Below are positions 1-9,140 of a stretch of 64,000 bases of DNA, one piece after another. Source of the DNA: Lewinellaceae bacterium. GTDB taxonomy: Bacteria > Bacteroidota > Bacteroidia > Chitinophagales > Saprospiraceae. The DNA lies in assembly GCA_020636375.1 (NCBI GenBank), contig JACJXZ010000005.1:124001-188000 (forward strand). The letters are read 5' to 3'. The notes under the pieces are model-generated. The model was given only the letters and a program-made list of their open reading frames with translations. It had not been told where the DNA came from and made no database searches. Position numbers and translations under genes: made by a program. How positions within the stretch are numbered: the stretch's first letter is position 1; every line of letters begins with the position of its first letter.

Positions 1-435
1 CAGTGGAAATTCGCCATCGACATCGAAGACCGCTACAACCCGGTCAACTTCGACGCCCAGCCCTATATCGGCAACCTGCTGGTGCGGCGCAGCGACAAGG
101 AACTCAACGTCCGCATCGCCAAAGTCGAGCCCGACCTGGACCGCAAGCGGTTCTATGTCACCCTGGAAACCCAGGAGTCCTTCCCCCTGGAGCGCATCGA
201 CCATTCCAACATGCTTTCCTACAACCTGTCGCTGGACGTACACCTGGAGAGCCGGCGCTCCTCCGTCAGCTCGGTGCGGCCGGTGAAGAGCATCCTGAAG
301 TTTCCGGCCATCAGGCCGAAGGAGGTGCCGCAGCCGGCGACAGCGGAGGCGCAGCCGCCGGTGCCGCCCTTGCCGGGTGCGGGTACGGGTACGGAAGGGC
401 AGGCGCCGGGAGGGGTGGCGGGAGATGGGAATTAG
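1..435 (+). CDS. C-terminal fragment of an unrecognised protein
   Basis: The open frame runs in from the left edge and ends at a TAG at 433-435. The visible 144 residues start QWKFAIDIEDRYNPVNF and are rich in charged beta-strand-like segments, followed from about residue 105 by a low-complexity Pro/Ala/Gly tail. An overlapping frame beginning at base 3 has the Arg/Ala/Gly-rich look of a shadow and is rejected. I do not recognise the family. The start and N-terminal domains lie outside the window, so no function is assigned. Confidence 0.6.
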   Translation, partial: QWKFAIDIEDRYNPVNFDAQPYIGNLLVRRSDKELNVRIAKVEPDLDRKRFYVTLETQESFPLERIDHSNMLSYNLSLDVHLESRRSSVSSVRPVKSILKFPAIRPKEVPQPATAEAQPPVPPLPGAGTGTEGQAPGGVAGDGN

Positions 436-449
436 GGCTGTCCATCTAA
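434..449. repeat. solo end of the 8-bp-TSD element family
   Basis: GGGCTGTCCATCTAAG resembles the left terminus (GGCTACCCGTCTAAGG) of the short element seen complete at 6765, 19380, 53192 and 63622. It starts at the stop codon of the preceding gene. No matching right end follows, so this is at best a decayed fragment. Confidence 0.35.
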
Positions 450-507
450 GTATTCTTTATGGCTTTGTTGCATGAATATCTGCCGGTTCATTATTTACAA
501 CCAAGCA

Positions 508-2118
508 ATGACCATGGACGAACTGAAAAGACGATTGAAAGAAATATCGATTGAACACTACAACGAAATCACCCGCCAGGACAACATGCACAAAGTCGGC
601 CTGGCCCTGCAGGACATCCTCTCCGAGTACGGCCTGGGCATTGCTCTCATGGTGGCCTACCTCCACGGCCTGGAAGTAGGGCATATCCCCACCCGGTTGA
701 ATGGCGCGAACGGGAAGCCCGTTCCGAAGCCCTACGAAATGATCCACGAGTCGGGCAAGGACGAATTCAAATTCGTCCGGGTGGCGGCACGGGAGATGCG
801 CAAGAATACGAATGAGCTGAAACGGCGGGGAATTATGAACAAAAAAGCCGACCCGGCCGAATACATTTACCACGAGGACGGCCTGGTGGGCGTCTTCAGC
901 TTCAACCTGCCGCAGTTCAACGCCACCGCTGAGGCGCCCCTTGAAAAACCGGACATCGTAAAGATCCTGGATCACCTGCACCATATCGGCATCCTGATCC
1001 CGGCTAATGTGCACAACCGGCAAATCCAGTTCAAGGATGCCGGCGCTCAGGAAACCATCGCCAGGTCGGGAGACAGGGTCTATGTGCGGTCGGAGCAGCC
1101 CCTGCCCAACGCCAGCCAACCTTTTCTGCCGCAGGCATACGACACCAAAACCATAAACCAGTTCATCCTCAATTCCATCCGTTATAAGGGGCCGTGCAAT
1201 TACTGTTCCATCCGTACGCTGAACCCGCTGGAGGCCACTATACACTCCACGCCCCGCGACATCCAACGGGAGCCGGAGGGCAAGGCCCGGTCTACCGTCC
1301 GCAACTACCAGTTCGGGTTTACCTTCGCCCCGTTCGGCGACCCGGAAACCGCCTGTCATTTTCTCGGCTGGGACTTTCCCCACATCCACGAGCAGGTCAT
1401 GAATATGGACCCGCAGTGGTATTCCTTTGCCGACCTGATCACCCTGGTGCGGGTCATCAACCTGGATATTGAGAACTTTTGCCAAAAAAACCACATCAAA
1501 GACATCCCCACCGTCAGCGGGGTGTGCAACCACTGGGCGGGCAACAGCATCTACCACCAGCATTATCAGTTTTTTCACCTGCCGGAGCTGCCTGTCCTTT
1601 CCAAAAAACTGGGTACCCGTAAGGTTGCCGGGAAGGAAGGCGTCGAGGTGTTCCGCCTGGAATGGGGCATGCCCGTTTACGAGATCCGGGCCTCCGTCCG
1701 CAACCGGGAAGCAGCCATACTGGCAGCGGAGAGCGTAGCCCGGTTATGGGAGCAACTCAACGATGAGGTTGGAGAGGAGGAGCGCTATGACCTATCATAC
1801 GGGAACGGGATCAAGATCAAGCAATACACCCAAAACACCTTCGTCACCATAGAAGGGGAAGAACTAAGGGCCCTCTTTGTGCCCCGGCACCGGTCCCGGC
1901 TGAACGCAGTGTATAAATTGAAAGACAGAAACAAAGAGCTTCAGAAAAACAACCTGGGGGTCCTGGAAACCCTGGGCTATTTCATCATCGACGACAAAGA
2001 AGAGTTCGACCTTCTAAAAGAACTGAGCCCTTCCGAAAGAAATGCATGCGCCCGCAGCTGGCTGGCACAGGTTACCCCGCCGTACGACGAGGCGGCGTTT
2101 GAAGCCCGGCTTCAGTAA
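508..2118 (+). CDS. HIT/GalT-superfamily-like nucleotide phosphorylase or transferase (DUF4922-like)
   Basis: This is a protein of 536 residues if the ATG at 508 (MTMDELKRR) is used. An in-frame ATG at 472 would add 12 residues (MNICRFIIYNQA) and is less convincing. The family clue is GNSIYHQHYQFF: residues H350-x-H352-x-Q354 form the HxHxQ signature of the GalT/GDP-hexose phosphorylase branch of the HIT superfamily, where a histidine carries the nucleotidyl intermediate. A GPCNYCSIR segment (C230, C233) could bind a metal. The protein has no signal peptide or membrane segment, so it is likely cytoplasmic. It stands alone on this strand, 99 bp ahead of an unrelated lipoprotein gene. Substrate is unknown; a sugar-nucleotide or dinucleotide role is inference from the motif only. 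Confidence 0.6.
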   Translation: MTMDELKRRLKEISIEHYNEITRQDNMHKVGLALQDILSEYGLGIALMVAYLHGLEVGHIPTRLNGANGKPVPKPYEMIHESGKDEFKFVRVAAREMRKNTNELKRRGIMNKKADPAEYIYHEDGLVGVFSFNLPQFNATAEAPLEKPDIVKILDHLHHIGILIPANVHNRQIQFKDAGAQETIARSGDRVYVRSEQPLPNASQPFLPQAYDTKTINQFILNSIRYKGPCNYCSIRTLNPLEATIHSTPRDIQREPEGKARSTVRNYQFGFTFAPFGDPETACHFLGWDFPHIHEQVMNMDPQWYSFADLITLVRVINLDIENFCQKNHIKDIPTVSGVCNHWAGNSIYHQHYQFFHLPELPVLSKKLGTRKVAGKEGVEVFRLEWGMPVYEIRASVRNREAAILAAESVARLWEQLNDEVGEEERYDLSYGNGIKIKQYTQNTFVTIEGEELRALFVPRHRSRLNAVYKLKDRNKELQKNNLGVLETLGYFIIDDKEEFDLLKELSPSERNACARSWLAQVTPPYDEAAFEARLQ

Positions 2119-2217
2119 CTGAATGCATAATTTACAACTCCTTTACATCAATTTACATCTGGCAAAGCCGGTGGGGATTACTTTGTCCTATCTTGGGCAA
2201 AACAAATTTACCCATTC

Positions 2218-3624
2218 ATGAGCGAGCCTAAAGTATTCCTTCCATTTCAATTTCTGCTTTTCTCTCTTGTTTTCATCACTTCTTGTTCAGGGCCAAACCC
2301 AACAGGCCTGCCCAAAGACAGCATTAAACAAATAGGAAGTAAGCCGCACGCTGACGCACTGGATCCATTCGAGCAGCAATACTATAACCTTGCAGGTAAG
2401 TGGACATCAGTCAGTTCGGACAAGAAGGCATTCGGCACTTTAGAACTTTTCGAAAATGGCGATTACCTGCTAATGGAAAATGGGGATAAAGGCAGTGGTA
2501 AATGGCGTATTGTTGATGTTCATCATTTATCCTTGGGCGATCTGAAATATAGGTTCTTTTTCAAAGGGGAAAACCTTGTTTTAGTTGGACAGGAAGGTAA
2601 ATACGAGCTTGCCAAACAAAATGCCGGGGGGTCTGACATTCAATCCATTCTCAACTCCGACACCCTGATAAGCCCATTTGTGCGCAGGATATTTCAGGAT
2701 AAAAGCGGTAACCTGTGGTTCGGAACTCAAGGCGATGGGACCGCCCGCTACGATGGAGATACGCTCGAATATTTCTCCGTCAATGAAGGCTTCGGCGGCG
2801 TGGTGGTAAGAGCAATTGCCGGGGATGCAGCCGGCAATGTTTGGTTTGGTACGGAAAGGGGGCTGACCAAGTATAATGGAGCAGCATTTACCAATTATAC
2901 CGAAAAAGATGGCCTGGCCCATAATGATGTCTGGAGCATGGCCATTGACCGCGAAGGCATAATCTGGATAGGTACTTTGCGGGGGGTAAGCCGTTTCAAC
3001 GGGGAAGTATTTACGCCCTTTGGCCTTCCTGAAGCTGAGCCTGACCCCAACCGGGGCGTTACCAGTTCCAGAATAGTCCATAGCATCATGGAAGACCGCC
3101 ATGGAAAAATGTGGTTCGGCACCAACGGAGGCGCCTATATCTACGATGGCAGCCTGCCAGGCGGTCAGGGAGGCCCCTTAACCAATATTTCAACCAAGGA
3201 CGGCTTGCCGGATAATAGTGTCAATGATATTCTGGAAGATAAGGACGGAAATATTTGGTTTGCTACTCATTATAAGGGAGTTTGTTATTGGGACGGAACA
3301 TCATTCACCAGAATACCCACCAAAGAAAGGGATAGTGGCACTGAAGTATGGAGCCTGTTTGAAGACCATTCCGGCAACATCTGGTTTCCCATTGAAAGTT
3401 TTGGCGTGTACTGTTACAATGGAGGATCTGCCATCAATTTCCATGGAAAGGACGGCCTTGCCAGCGGGGCTATACAGTGTATTTTTGAAGACAAAGAAGG
3501 GAGAATCTGGCTGGGAGGCTGGATGGGGCTCTTTTGCTATGGCCCTACGACAAACTCAGGGCAGAGGCCCGGGCCGGGTGGAAAATCCTTTTTCATGGTT
3601 ACGAAGTATGGCCCCTGGCCGTGA
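2218..3624 (+). CDS. two-component-regulator propeller lipoprotein without kinase domain
   Basis: The 468-residue protein begins with a lipoprotein signal (hydrophobic segment then LVFITSC-S, lipidated Cys about residue 23). From about residue 150 it carries repeated Reg_prop blades of the pattern GNLWFGT..G..RYDG..., seven or so, the same repeats that form the periplasmic sensor of the kinase encoded next. It has no transmembrane kinase, Y_Y_Y or DNA-binding domain, so it can only be a surface or periplasmic propeller, perhaps a ligand-binding accessory to the 3784 kinase. Residues 20-150 have no recognised domain. The last blade is interrupted by a 36-bp in-frame insertion (3543-3578), leaving a tail that reads GKSFFMVTKYGPWP. 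Confidence 0.75.
   Translation: MSEPKVFLPFQFLLFSLVFITSCSGPNPTGLPKDSIKQIGSKPHADALDPFEQQYYNLAGKWTSVSSDKKAFGTLELFENGDYLLMENGDKGSGKWRIVDVHHLSLGDLKYRFFFKGENLVLVGQEGKYELAKQNAGGSDIQSILNSDTLISPFVRRIFQDKSGNLWFGTQGDGTARYDGDTLEYFSVNEGFGGVVVRAIAGDAAGNVWFGTERGLTKYNGAAFTNYTEKDGLAHNDVWSMAIDREGIIWIGTLRGVSRFNGEVFTPFGLPEAEPDPNRGVTSSRIVHSIMEDRHGKMWFGTNGGAYIYDGSLPGGQGGPLTNISTKDGLPDNSVNDILEDKDGNIWFATHYKGVCYWDGTSFTRIPTKERDSGTEVWSLFEDHSGNIWFPIESFGVYCYNGGSAINFHGKDGLASGAIQCIFEDKEGRIWLGGWMGLFCYGPTTNSGQRPGPGGKSFFMVTKYGPWP
3543..3578. repeat. 36-bp in-frame repeat-like insertion in a propeller gene
   Basis: Between the codons for FCYG and GKSFF the sequence contains a block beginning CCTACGACAAACTCAGGGCA. It encodes a Pro/Thr/Asn/Arg-rich stretch foreign to the Reg_prop blade, which elsewhere reads YDGxxF at this point. 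The block resembles the CTTCGACAAGCTCAG-type dispersed repeat known from many bacterial genomes. Length is exactly 12 codons, so the frame is kept. Confidence 0.4.
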
Positions 3625-3783
3625 TGCCTCAAAGTCGGAAAGCGGAAGGCGGAATTTTTCGATCCGGGTGCTGCCAAGATGGTACTGAGGATGCTTCCAT
3701 TATAAAAAATGAACCTTTCTTAACAAAAGGAAGTCTGGAGTTGAAGCCTTTCCCATCCTGAAAGTTTTCTATCTTTCCTACCG

Positions 3784-6762
3784 ATGCGCATAAAAGCAAA
3801 ACACCGGTTTTTTCTGTTCCTCCTGGCCTTACCCCTCTGGCTCCCGGCCCAGCCCTTCAACTTCCGCAACTACACCGTACAGGATGGCCTGGCGCAGTCC
3901 CGTGTCAATACCCTGCTGGAGGACAGCCGCGGCTACATCTGGATGGGTACGGAGGGCGGCGGCCTGAGCCGTTACGACGGGCGGCGGTTCCAAACCTTCA
4001 CCTCGCGCGACGGCCTGCCCGGCAATTACATTACCGCTCTTTACGAATCTGCGGACGGCTTGCTCTGGATCGGCACACAGAACGGGCTGTGCCGGTACGA
4101 CGGACTGTCCTTCCGGCCCCTTCCCCCGGCCTTCTCCGCTGAAGTCCACGCCATTACCTCGAGCGGGCCGGACACCATCTGGATCGGTTCCTCGTCCGGT
4201 TTATTCATCTATACTGTTGATACGATCCCACCCGAACCCATCGGTGAACGCCCTGCCTATTGCCTGTGGAGAGAAGTCCAGCGCCTCTGGATGGGCACGG
4301 ACAGGGGAATAGCATGGCTGGAGAAAGGGCAATTGATCCGCCCCGAAATGCCGGCGGCCCTGGCGCAGGCGCAGGTGAGAAGCATCACTCAGGACAGCCT
4401 GGGGCAGTTCTGGATCGGCACCTACGGCCGCGGGCTCTACCGCTACGACGGGCAGTTTCACCTGGTTTATCAGAATGTCAGCAACTTCATCCTCTGCCTC
4501 ATGCCGGCTTCCGACGGCCGCCTCTGGGCCGGCACCCTCAACGCTGGCCTGATGAGCTGGGCCCCGGATGGCGATTCTTTCGAACAGCTGACGGAAGCCG
4601 ACGGCCTGTGCAGCAACCACATCCGCGCCGCAGTAGAAAGCCGCTGGGGCGACCTGTGGTTCGGTTCCGGCAACAACGGCGTCAGCCAGTACTCCGGCCA
4701 GCAGTTCGTCCACTTTACAGAAAGTGACGGGCTGCCCGACAATTATGTCTATGCCCTGGCTGCCGATACCGCCGGGCAGTTGCTGGTTTCCTGCGGGCAG
4801 GAGGGCATCGCCCGCTACAATGACACTACCTTTCAGCTCCTGGCGGGGTTCAGCGGCATCACCGTCCGGGCCCTCATCACCGACGACAGCAACCGGGTAT
4901 GGGCAGGTACTGAGGGGCGGGGGCTTTTCATTTTCGGCGATACCGTCGTTTATAACATCAGCCGGGAGGACGGCCTGAGCGGCAACTGGGTGCGTGCCTT
5001 CGCCCGCGAACCATCGGGCGCCCTCTGGGCAGGAACCGCCGACGGTGGCCTTTCCCGCATTAGGGTAGATTCCTTGCCCGACAGCCTGCAAATTCAAACC
5101 ATACGGGAGGAAGACGGGCTGGCCGACCAGCGTATCTTTGCCCTGCTGCGCGACAGCCTGGGGCAGCTGTGGTACGGCACGCCAACCGGCCTGGGACTGT
5201 GGGCAGATGGGCTGAACCGTTTTTTCATCACTACTAAAGAAGGCCTGCCTCCGGGCAACATCCGCTGCCTGGCGCAGGACAGCACGGGCTACGCCTGGGT
5301 AGGGACAGCCGGCGGCGGCATCGCCCGCATTCAGTGCCAGGAGGATTCCTGCCGGACCACTCCCGTGGAAGGGCTCACGTCCAACAACATCTACCTGCTG
5401 GCCTGCGGCCCCGACGGGCAGCTGTGGGCCGGCAGCCAGCTCGGCCTCGACCGCCTGACGCTGGATGCCGAAGGCAACGTCAAGGCGATTAAACATTTCG
5501 GCAGGGCGGAGGGCTTCTCCGGCATTGAAACCGCCCAAAATGCCGTACTGAAGGACGAACAGGGCAACCTCTGGTTCGGTACTGTCAACGGCCTGATGAA
5601 ATACAACCCACAGTACAGCCTTACCAACCCCATTCCTCCTGTTTTGCATTTCACCGACATCCGCCTCTTCTACGAGTCCCTGGAAAATACGGCCTACGCC
5701 TCTTCACTCGGCCCCTGGCACCAGTTGAGAGACTCCCTGGTATTGCCCTACAACCAGAACCACCTCGAGTTCGAATTTCTGGGCGTCAACCACCCCAACC
5801 CGGAAAAGGTTACTTATCAATGGAGGCTGCTGGGGCAGGAAGCGGAGTGGTCGCCGCCTTCCCCGCGCAACAACGTCACCTATTCCAACCTGCCACCGGG
5901 CGCCTATACCTTTCAGGTGCGCGCCTTCAACGAAGACGGCGTACTGTCGCCTGTCCCGCTGAAAGCCAGCTTTGCCATCCAGCCGCCGTTCTGGGCTACG
6001 TGGTGGTTCCGCACCGCCGCCATTGGCGCCGGGGCACTGCTGATCGCGCTGTTCGTCGGGTGGCGCATCCGCCGGGTCCGCCGGCAGGCACAGCGGGAGC
6101 GGGAGCGCCTGGAAATGGAAAAGCACCTGCTGGAACTGGAGCAAAAAGCCCTGCAGTTGCAGATGAACCCCCACTTCATCTTCAACGCCCTGAACTCTAT
6201 CCAGAGCCTGATCGTGCAGCAGGACCAGGCCACCGCCCGCCGCCTGCTCAACCAGTTTGCCCGCCTGATGCGCGCCATCCTCTACAATTCCCGCAAAGCG
6301 CTGGTCAGCCTGGAGGAGGAACTGACGGTGCTGCGCAATTATCTCGACCTGGAAAGCCACATCCGGGGCGGTTTGTTCAGTTATGAAATCCACCGGAGCG
6401 ACGGCCTTGAAGAGGATAGTGTAATGCTGCCCCCCATGCTGCTACAGCCCTTCCTGGAGAACGCCATCCGCCACGGCATCGCACCGTCGGGCAAAAAAGG
6501 GCATATCGAGCTGGCTTTTCAGCGAAAAGGCCCTATTTTGGAGATCACCATAAAGGATAACGGTATTGGCATTGAAGAGAGCCGCCGCCGGAAGAAGGAC
6601 AGTGGGCATCAATCCACTGCCCTGCAGGCCATCCGCGAACGGCTGGAGGTTTTGGGTAAAGAACATGGCATCAGCCAGCCGCTGGAGATCAAGGAGTGGA
6701 AAACGGAGAGCGGGGAAACAGGAGGGACGGAGGTGGTGGTGAGAGTGAAGTTTGTATATTGA
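3784..6762 (+). CDS. propeller-type LytS-like sensor histidine kinase
   Basis: The protein of 992 residues has a signal peptide (FFLFLLALPLWLPAQ). About a dozen Reg_prop blades (YIWMGT.GGGLSRYDG and similar) fill residues 30 to about 610. A Y_Y_Y domain follows (around 620-730, ending LPPGAYTFQVRAFNEDG), then one membrane helix (WFRTAAIGAGALLIALFVGW) and a coiled linker. The catalytic part is of the LytS/HisKA_7 type: NPHFIFNALNSIQ with H797 as the likely phosphorylated residue, then an ATP-binding domain with LENAIRHG and DNGIGIEESRRR. The family senses an extracellular or periplasmic cue and phosphorylates a LytTR regulator. The regulator gene at 7101 is the obvious partner, separated from this gene by an inserted element whose left target duplication overlaps this stop codon. 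Confidence 0.9.
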   Translation: MRIKAKHRFFLFLLALPLWLPAQPFNFRNYTVQDGLAQSRVNTLLEDSRGYIWMGTEGGGLSRYDGRRFQTFTSRDGLPGNYITALYESADGLLWIGTQNGLCRYDGLSFRPLPPAFSAEVHAITSSGPDTIWIGSSSGLFIYTVDTIPPEPIGERPAYCLWREVQRLWMGTDRGIAWLEKGQLIRPEMPAALAQAQVRSITQDSLGQFWIGTYGRGLYRYDGQFHLVYQNVSNFILCLMPASDGRLWAGTLNAGLMSWAPDGDSFEQLTEADGLCSNHIRAAVESRWGDLWFGSGNNGVSQYSGQQFVHFTESDGLPDNYVYALAADTAGQLLVSCGQEGIARYNDTTFQLLAGFSGITVRALITDDSNRVWAGTEGRGLFIFGDTVVYNISREDGLSGNWVRAFAREPSGALWAGTADGGLSRIRVDSLPDSLQIQTIREEDGLADQRIFALLRDSLGQLWYGTPTGLGLWADGLNRFFITTKEGLPPGNIRCLAQDSTGYAWVGTAGGGIARIQCQEDSCRTTPVEGLTSNNIYLLACGPDGQLWAGSQLGLDRLTLDAEGNVKAIKHFGRAEGFSGIETAQNAVLKDEQGNLWFGTVNGLMKYNPQYSLTNPIPPVLHFTDIRLFYESLENTAYASSLGPWHQLRDSLVLPYNQNHLEFEFLGVNHPNPEKVTYQWRLLGQEAEWSPPSPRNNVTYSNLPPGAYTFQVRAFNEDGVLSPVPLKASFAIQPPFWATWWFRTAAIGAGALLIALFVGWRIRRVRRQAQRERERLEMEKHLLELEQKALQLQMNPHFIFNALNSIQSLIVQQDQATARRLLNQFARLMRAILYNSRKALVSLEEELTVLRNYLDLESHIRGGLFSYEIHRSDGLEEDSVMLPPMLLQPFLENAIRHGIAPSGKKGHIELAFQRKGPILEITIKDNGIGIEESRRRKKDSGHQSTALQAIRERLEVLGKEHGISQPLEIKEWKTESGETGGTEVVVRVKFVY

Positions 6763-6764
6763 TG

Positions 6765-6889
6765 GGCTATCCGTCTAAGGTTGGACAAAGGTTGCTGGGG
6801 CTGTGTACGGTGTACGAACCCAGCGGCGGTCCTAAGCTGTGTACGATGTACGAAGCCCCACCGCCCTGTCCAACGTCAGAATGGTAGAC
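6765..6889. mobile_element. non-coding MITE-like element, 125 bp, with exact 8-bp target duplication
   Basis: The left end is GGCTATCCGTCTAAGGTTGG and the right end is an imperfect inverted copy ending GTCAGAATGGTAGAC. TATTGATG occurs at 6757-6764 and again at 6890-6897, directly abutting both ends, which is the mark of a transposed insertion. The interior differs from the 53192 and 63622 copies and contains two related GTGTACGnTGTACGAA units. The insertion lies at the stop codon of the sensor-kinase gene, in the gap before its response-regulator gene. No open reading frame inside. Confidence 0.75.
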
Positions 6890-7100
6890 TATTGATGTAA
6901 TGCTGAATGAATAATGCCAGCAATCGGCCATTGCCATTTTTTCCGCGTACCGTACATGCCTCAGGTTCCTGTCCGGCTACGTACACCATCCATGCCCGGC
7001 TTGGCCCGTACACCGTACACGTCATCCGATATCATCCTTTTTATTAGAGCAAACCCAAAATTTAATACGCACGTCTGACATAACCATTAATCCAAACGCT

Positions 7101-7850
7101 ATGCTCCGCGCGATCATCATAGACGATATGCCCCAGGCAGTACAACTCCTGCGCGCCGACCTAAACGAATACTGCCCACAGGTGGAGGTCATCGGCGATG
7201 CCGAAGGTGTCGTCAGCGGGGCCCGCCTGATCAAAGAGCTAAGGCCCAACCTCCTCTTTCTGGACATACAGCTCCAGGACGGCACCGGCTTCGACCTGCT
7301 GGAAATCCTGCCCGACAACCTGGATTTTCAGGTCATCTTCACCACCGTTTCCGACGCTCACGCCATTCGCGCCTTCCGCTACGCCGCCATCGATTACCTG
7401 CTCAAGCCGCTCGACCCCGGGGAGCTGAAAGAAGCTGTCGGCAAAGCGGCACAATTGGTGGGGCAGGAAGAAAAAGACAAGGTCGGCCTGCTGCTCGACG
7501 CCGTGAAACAACCCAATGCCCCGCGCCGCATCGTCCTGCATACCCAGGAAAAGATACAGGTAGTGAATGTGGAGGACATTGTCCGCTGCGAGGCCAGCAG
7601 CAATTACACCACCTTCTATTTCACCGACGGCAGCAAGCTGCTCGTCTCGAAAACCCTGAAGGAATTCGAAAAGCTCCTGCAAGATCATCCTTTCCTGCGC
7701 GTCCATCAGTCGCATTTGGCCAACCTGCAGCACGTCAAAGCTTATCTCAAGGCCGAGGGCGGCTACCTGCAGATGCAGGACGGGGCGTTGGTGCCGGTCT
7801 CCTTCCGCAAGCGGCAGGCGGTGCTGGAGGCGCTGGAGGGGTTGGGGTGA
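7101..7850 (+). CDS. LytTR-family response regulator
   Basis: The protein of 249 residues has an N-terminal receiver domain: acidic pair D8/D9, phosphoacceptor D55 in LLFLDIQLQDGTGFDLL, and the conserved Lys in YLLKPLD (K102). A C-terminal LytTR DNA-binding domain follows (about residues 145-245, with EASSNYTTFYFTDG and FLRVHQSHLAN). This is the normal partner of LytS-type kinases, so it should act downstream of the 3784 kinase as a transcription factor. The gap between the two genes (338 bp) carries the inserted element at 6765, so they may no longer be cotranscribed efficiently. Target genes are not evident from sequence. Confidence 0.92.
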   Translation: MLRAIIIDDMPQAVQLLRADLNEYCPQVEVIGDAEGVVSGARLIKELRPNLLFLDIQLQDGTGFDLLEILPDNLDFQVIFTTVSDAHAIRAFRYAAIDYLLKPLDPGELKEAVGKAAQLVGQEEKDKVGLLLDAVKQPNAPRRIVLHTQEKIQVVNVEDIVRCEASSNYTTFYFTDGSKLLVSKTLKEFEKLLQDHPFLRVHQSHLANLQHVKAYLKAEGGYLQMQDGALVPVSFRKRQAVLEALEGLG

Positions 7851-7991
7851 GGGAGGGGTATGGGTTTATGTGTTTATGGGTGTATGTGTTTATGTTTACC
7901 CGCAAAGACACGGGGACTGTTCCGCTGTGCTTTTTGCTTTTTTCCACTGCAGGAAACGCGGCGCACGCAGACCTGCCCGCCTCGCCTGCGT

Positions 7992-8018
7992 CAGTGTTCG
8001 ACTGAACTTACGCCGAAG
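7992..8018 (-). repeat. dispersed repeat (CTTCGGCGTGAGCTCAGTCG type), minus orientation
   Basis: CAGTGTTCGACTGAACTTAC is the reverse-orientation, slightly diverged copy of the unit seen at 19397-19423, 30835-30862 and 40513-40540. It lies in the 344-bp gap 7851-8194 between convergent genes. That gap also holds a GT-rich degenerate tract (7857-7900) and the 16-bp tandem repeat at 8142; I see no gene there. Confidence 0.5.
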
Positions 8019-8141
8019 CCGAAGCCAGCCTGACAGGGCGCACAAGCCCTTGTTATCCAGTGCGTTACTCTGCGTTTCTCTATGCTCTCAGCGGTTCAGG
8101 AAATTCACGGAGACACAGTTTTCTGAACATCCCCTACACTT

Positions 8142-8189
8142 CAACACATAAACACCTCAACACATAAACACCTCAACACATAAACACCA
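8142..8189. repeat. 16-bp tandem repeat, three copies
   Basis: Three consecutive units of CAACACATAAACACCT (the last ending in A) lie 5 bp beyond the stop codon of the minus-strand SH3 gene. Short tandem arrays at the 3' ends of genes recur in this window (18087, 39408, 55573). Confidence 0.85.
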
Positions 8190-8194
8190 TTTCC

Positions 8195-9115
8195 TCAACA
8201 CCCATCCCACTCCTCCACGCTCGCCACCTTGCGCACCACTTTCCCTTCCTCCGGCGCCTGGCCCATATACAGATGGTAAGTGGCGGAATATTCCGATTGA
8301 GGCGCCATAAGCATGAAGTCCGGCCGGCCGTCCTGGTTGAGGTCGCCTTCCCAGAAGAGGTAGGCGGGTTCCCAGAGGGGCTGCTCTTCGGGCACGGAGT
8401 AGATCAGCTGGTCGCAGGAGGAATGGGTAGGGAAGGAATAGCAGGAAGCCTCAACCCGGTAGCCCTGGTATATGGAGTAGCCATCCGGACTTGTAGTGTA
8501 CGTACCGTACACCTTGAGCTGGTACTGCTCGGTGGCGGTGTTGTCCGTCCAGCAGACCGGCCGGGACATGCCCGGGTAGAGGGCTTCCGTTTGCGGGCAG
8601 AGGTCCGGGTTGCTGTTGATCCGCCCTTCCGGCAGGGGGTGAATGGCGCCGATGAGCATAAAGGCATCGTAGCGGTGGGGCTCGGCCACGGCCACGAAGT
8701 TGCCCAGCTCGGGGTCGCGTTCTATATGTACGTCCACCCGCCACAGGCTATCCCCTTCGTCGGTGCTGAAAATGCCGTACCAGTGGAGGTTGGGCAGGTG
8801 GGCGGGGGCCGCTCCCCAGGGCAGCAGCAGTTCGTAGCCGGCGGTAAGGTAATCACGGTGCATGTAACCTTTGTAGGCGCCATAGCTCACTTCCAGCCAG
8901 TCGCCAGCATGGCCGGGTTCGGCATTGGTTACCCGCACGGCCGATCCGTGCTCCGCTACGGCCAGGATGGCGGCATCGGCATGTGGTTGCTCCCGAAGGT
9001 TAAGGGCGGAAGCCGACACATACAGCGTTTCGGGGAGGGTATGCTGGGCAAATAGAGATTGGGCGGTAAGGAGAAGGGCAATCAGCCCGAGTGCTGTTCT
9101 TTGGAGCGTTTTCAT
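8195..9115 (-). CDS. secreted protein with bacterial SH3 domain and one FG-GAP-like motif
   Basis: The start chosen is the ATG at 9113-9115 (MKTLQRTALG), which opens directly into a signal peptide (LGLIALLLTAQSLFAQ). An upstream in-frame extension lacks signal character. The 306-residue product carries a bacterial SH3 (SH3_3) segment at about 25-90 (YVSASALNLREQPHADAAI), typical of cell-wall or peptide-binding exported proteins. The remainder is unclassified, with four cysteines in two close pairs. Near the C-terminus GDLNQDGRPDFMLMAP is a calcium-binding FG-GAP-like motif. Function is unknown; export to the periplasm or surface is likely. Confidence 0.7.
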   Translation of the reverse strand: MKTLQRTALGLIALLLTAQSLFAQHTLPETLYVSASALNLREQPHADAAILAVAEHGSAVRVTNAEPGHAGDWLEVSYGAYKGYMHRDYLTAGYELLLPWGAAPAHLPNLHWYGIFSTDEGDSLWRVDVHIERDPELGNFVAVAEPHRYDAFMLIGAIHPLPEGRINSNPDLCPQTEALYPGMSRPVCWTDNTATEQYQLKVYGTYTTSPDGYSIYQGYRVEASCYSFPTHSSCDQLIYSVPEEQPLWEPAYLFWEGDLNQDGRPDFMLMAPQSEYSATYHLYMGQAPEEGKVVRKVASVEEWDGC

Positions 9116-9140
9116 GGTAATGATTTTAATGAGCTTATAG

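Noticed and set aside
457..1578. 373-codon open frame on the minus strand
   Set aside because: Antisense shadow of the HIT/GalT-like gene at 508; its composition and motif content are those of a complementary frame, while the plus frame has the HxHxQ motif.
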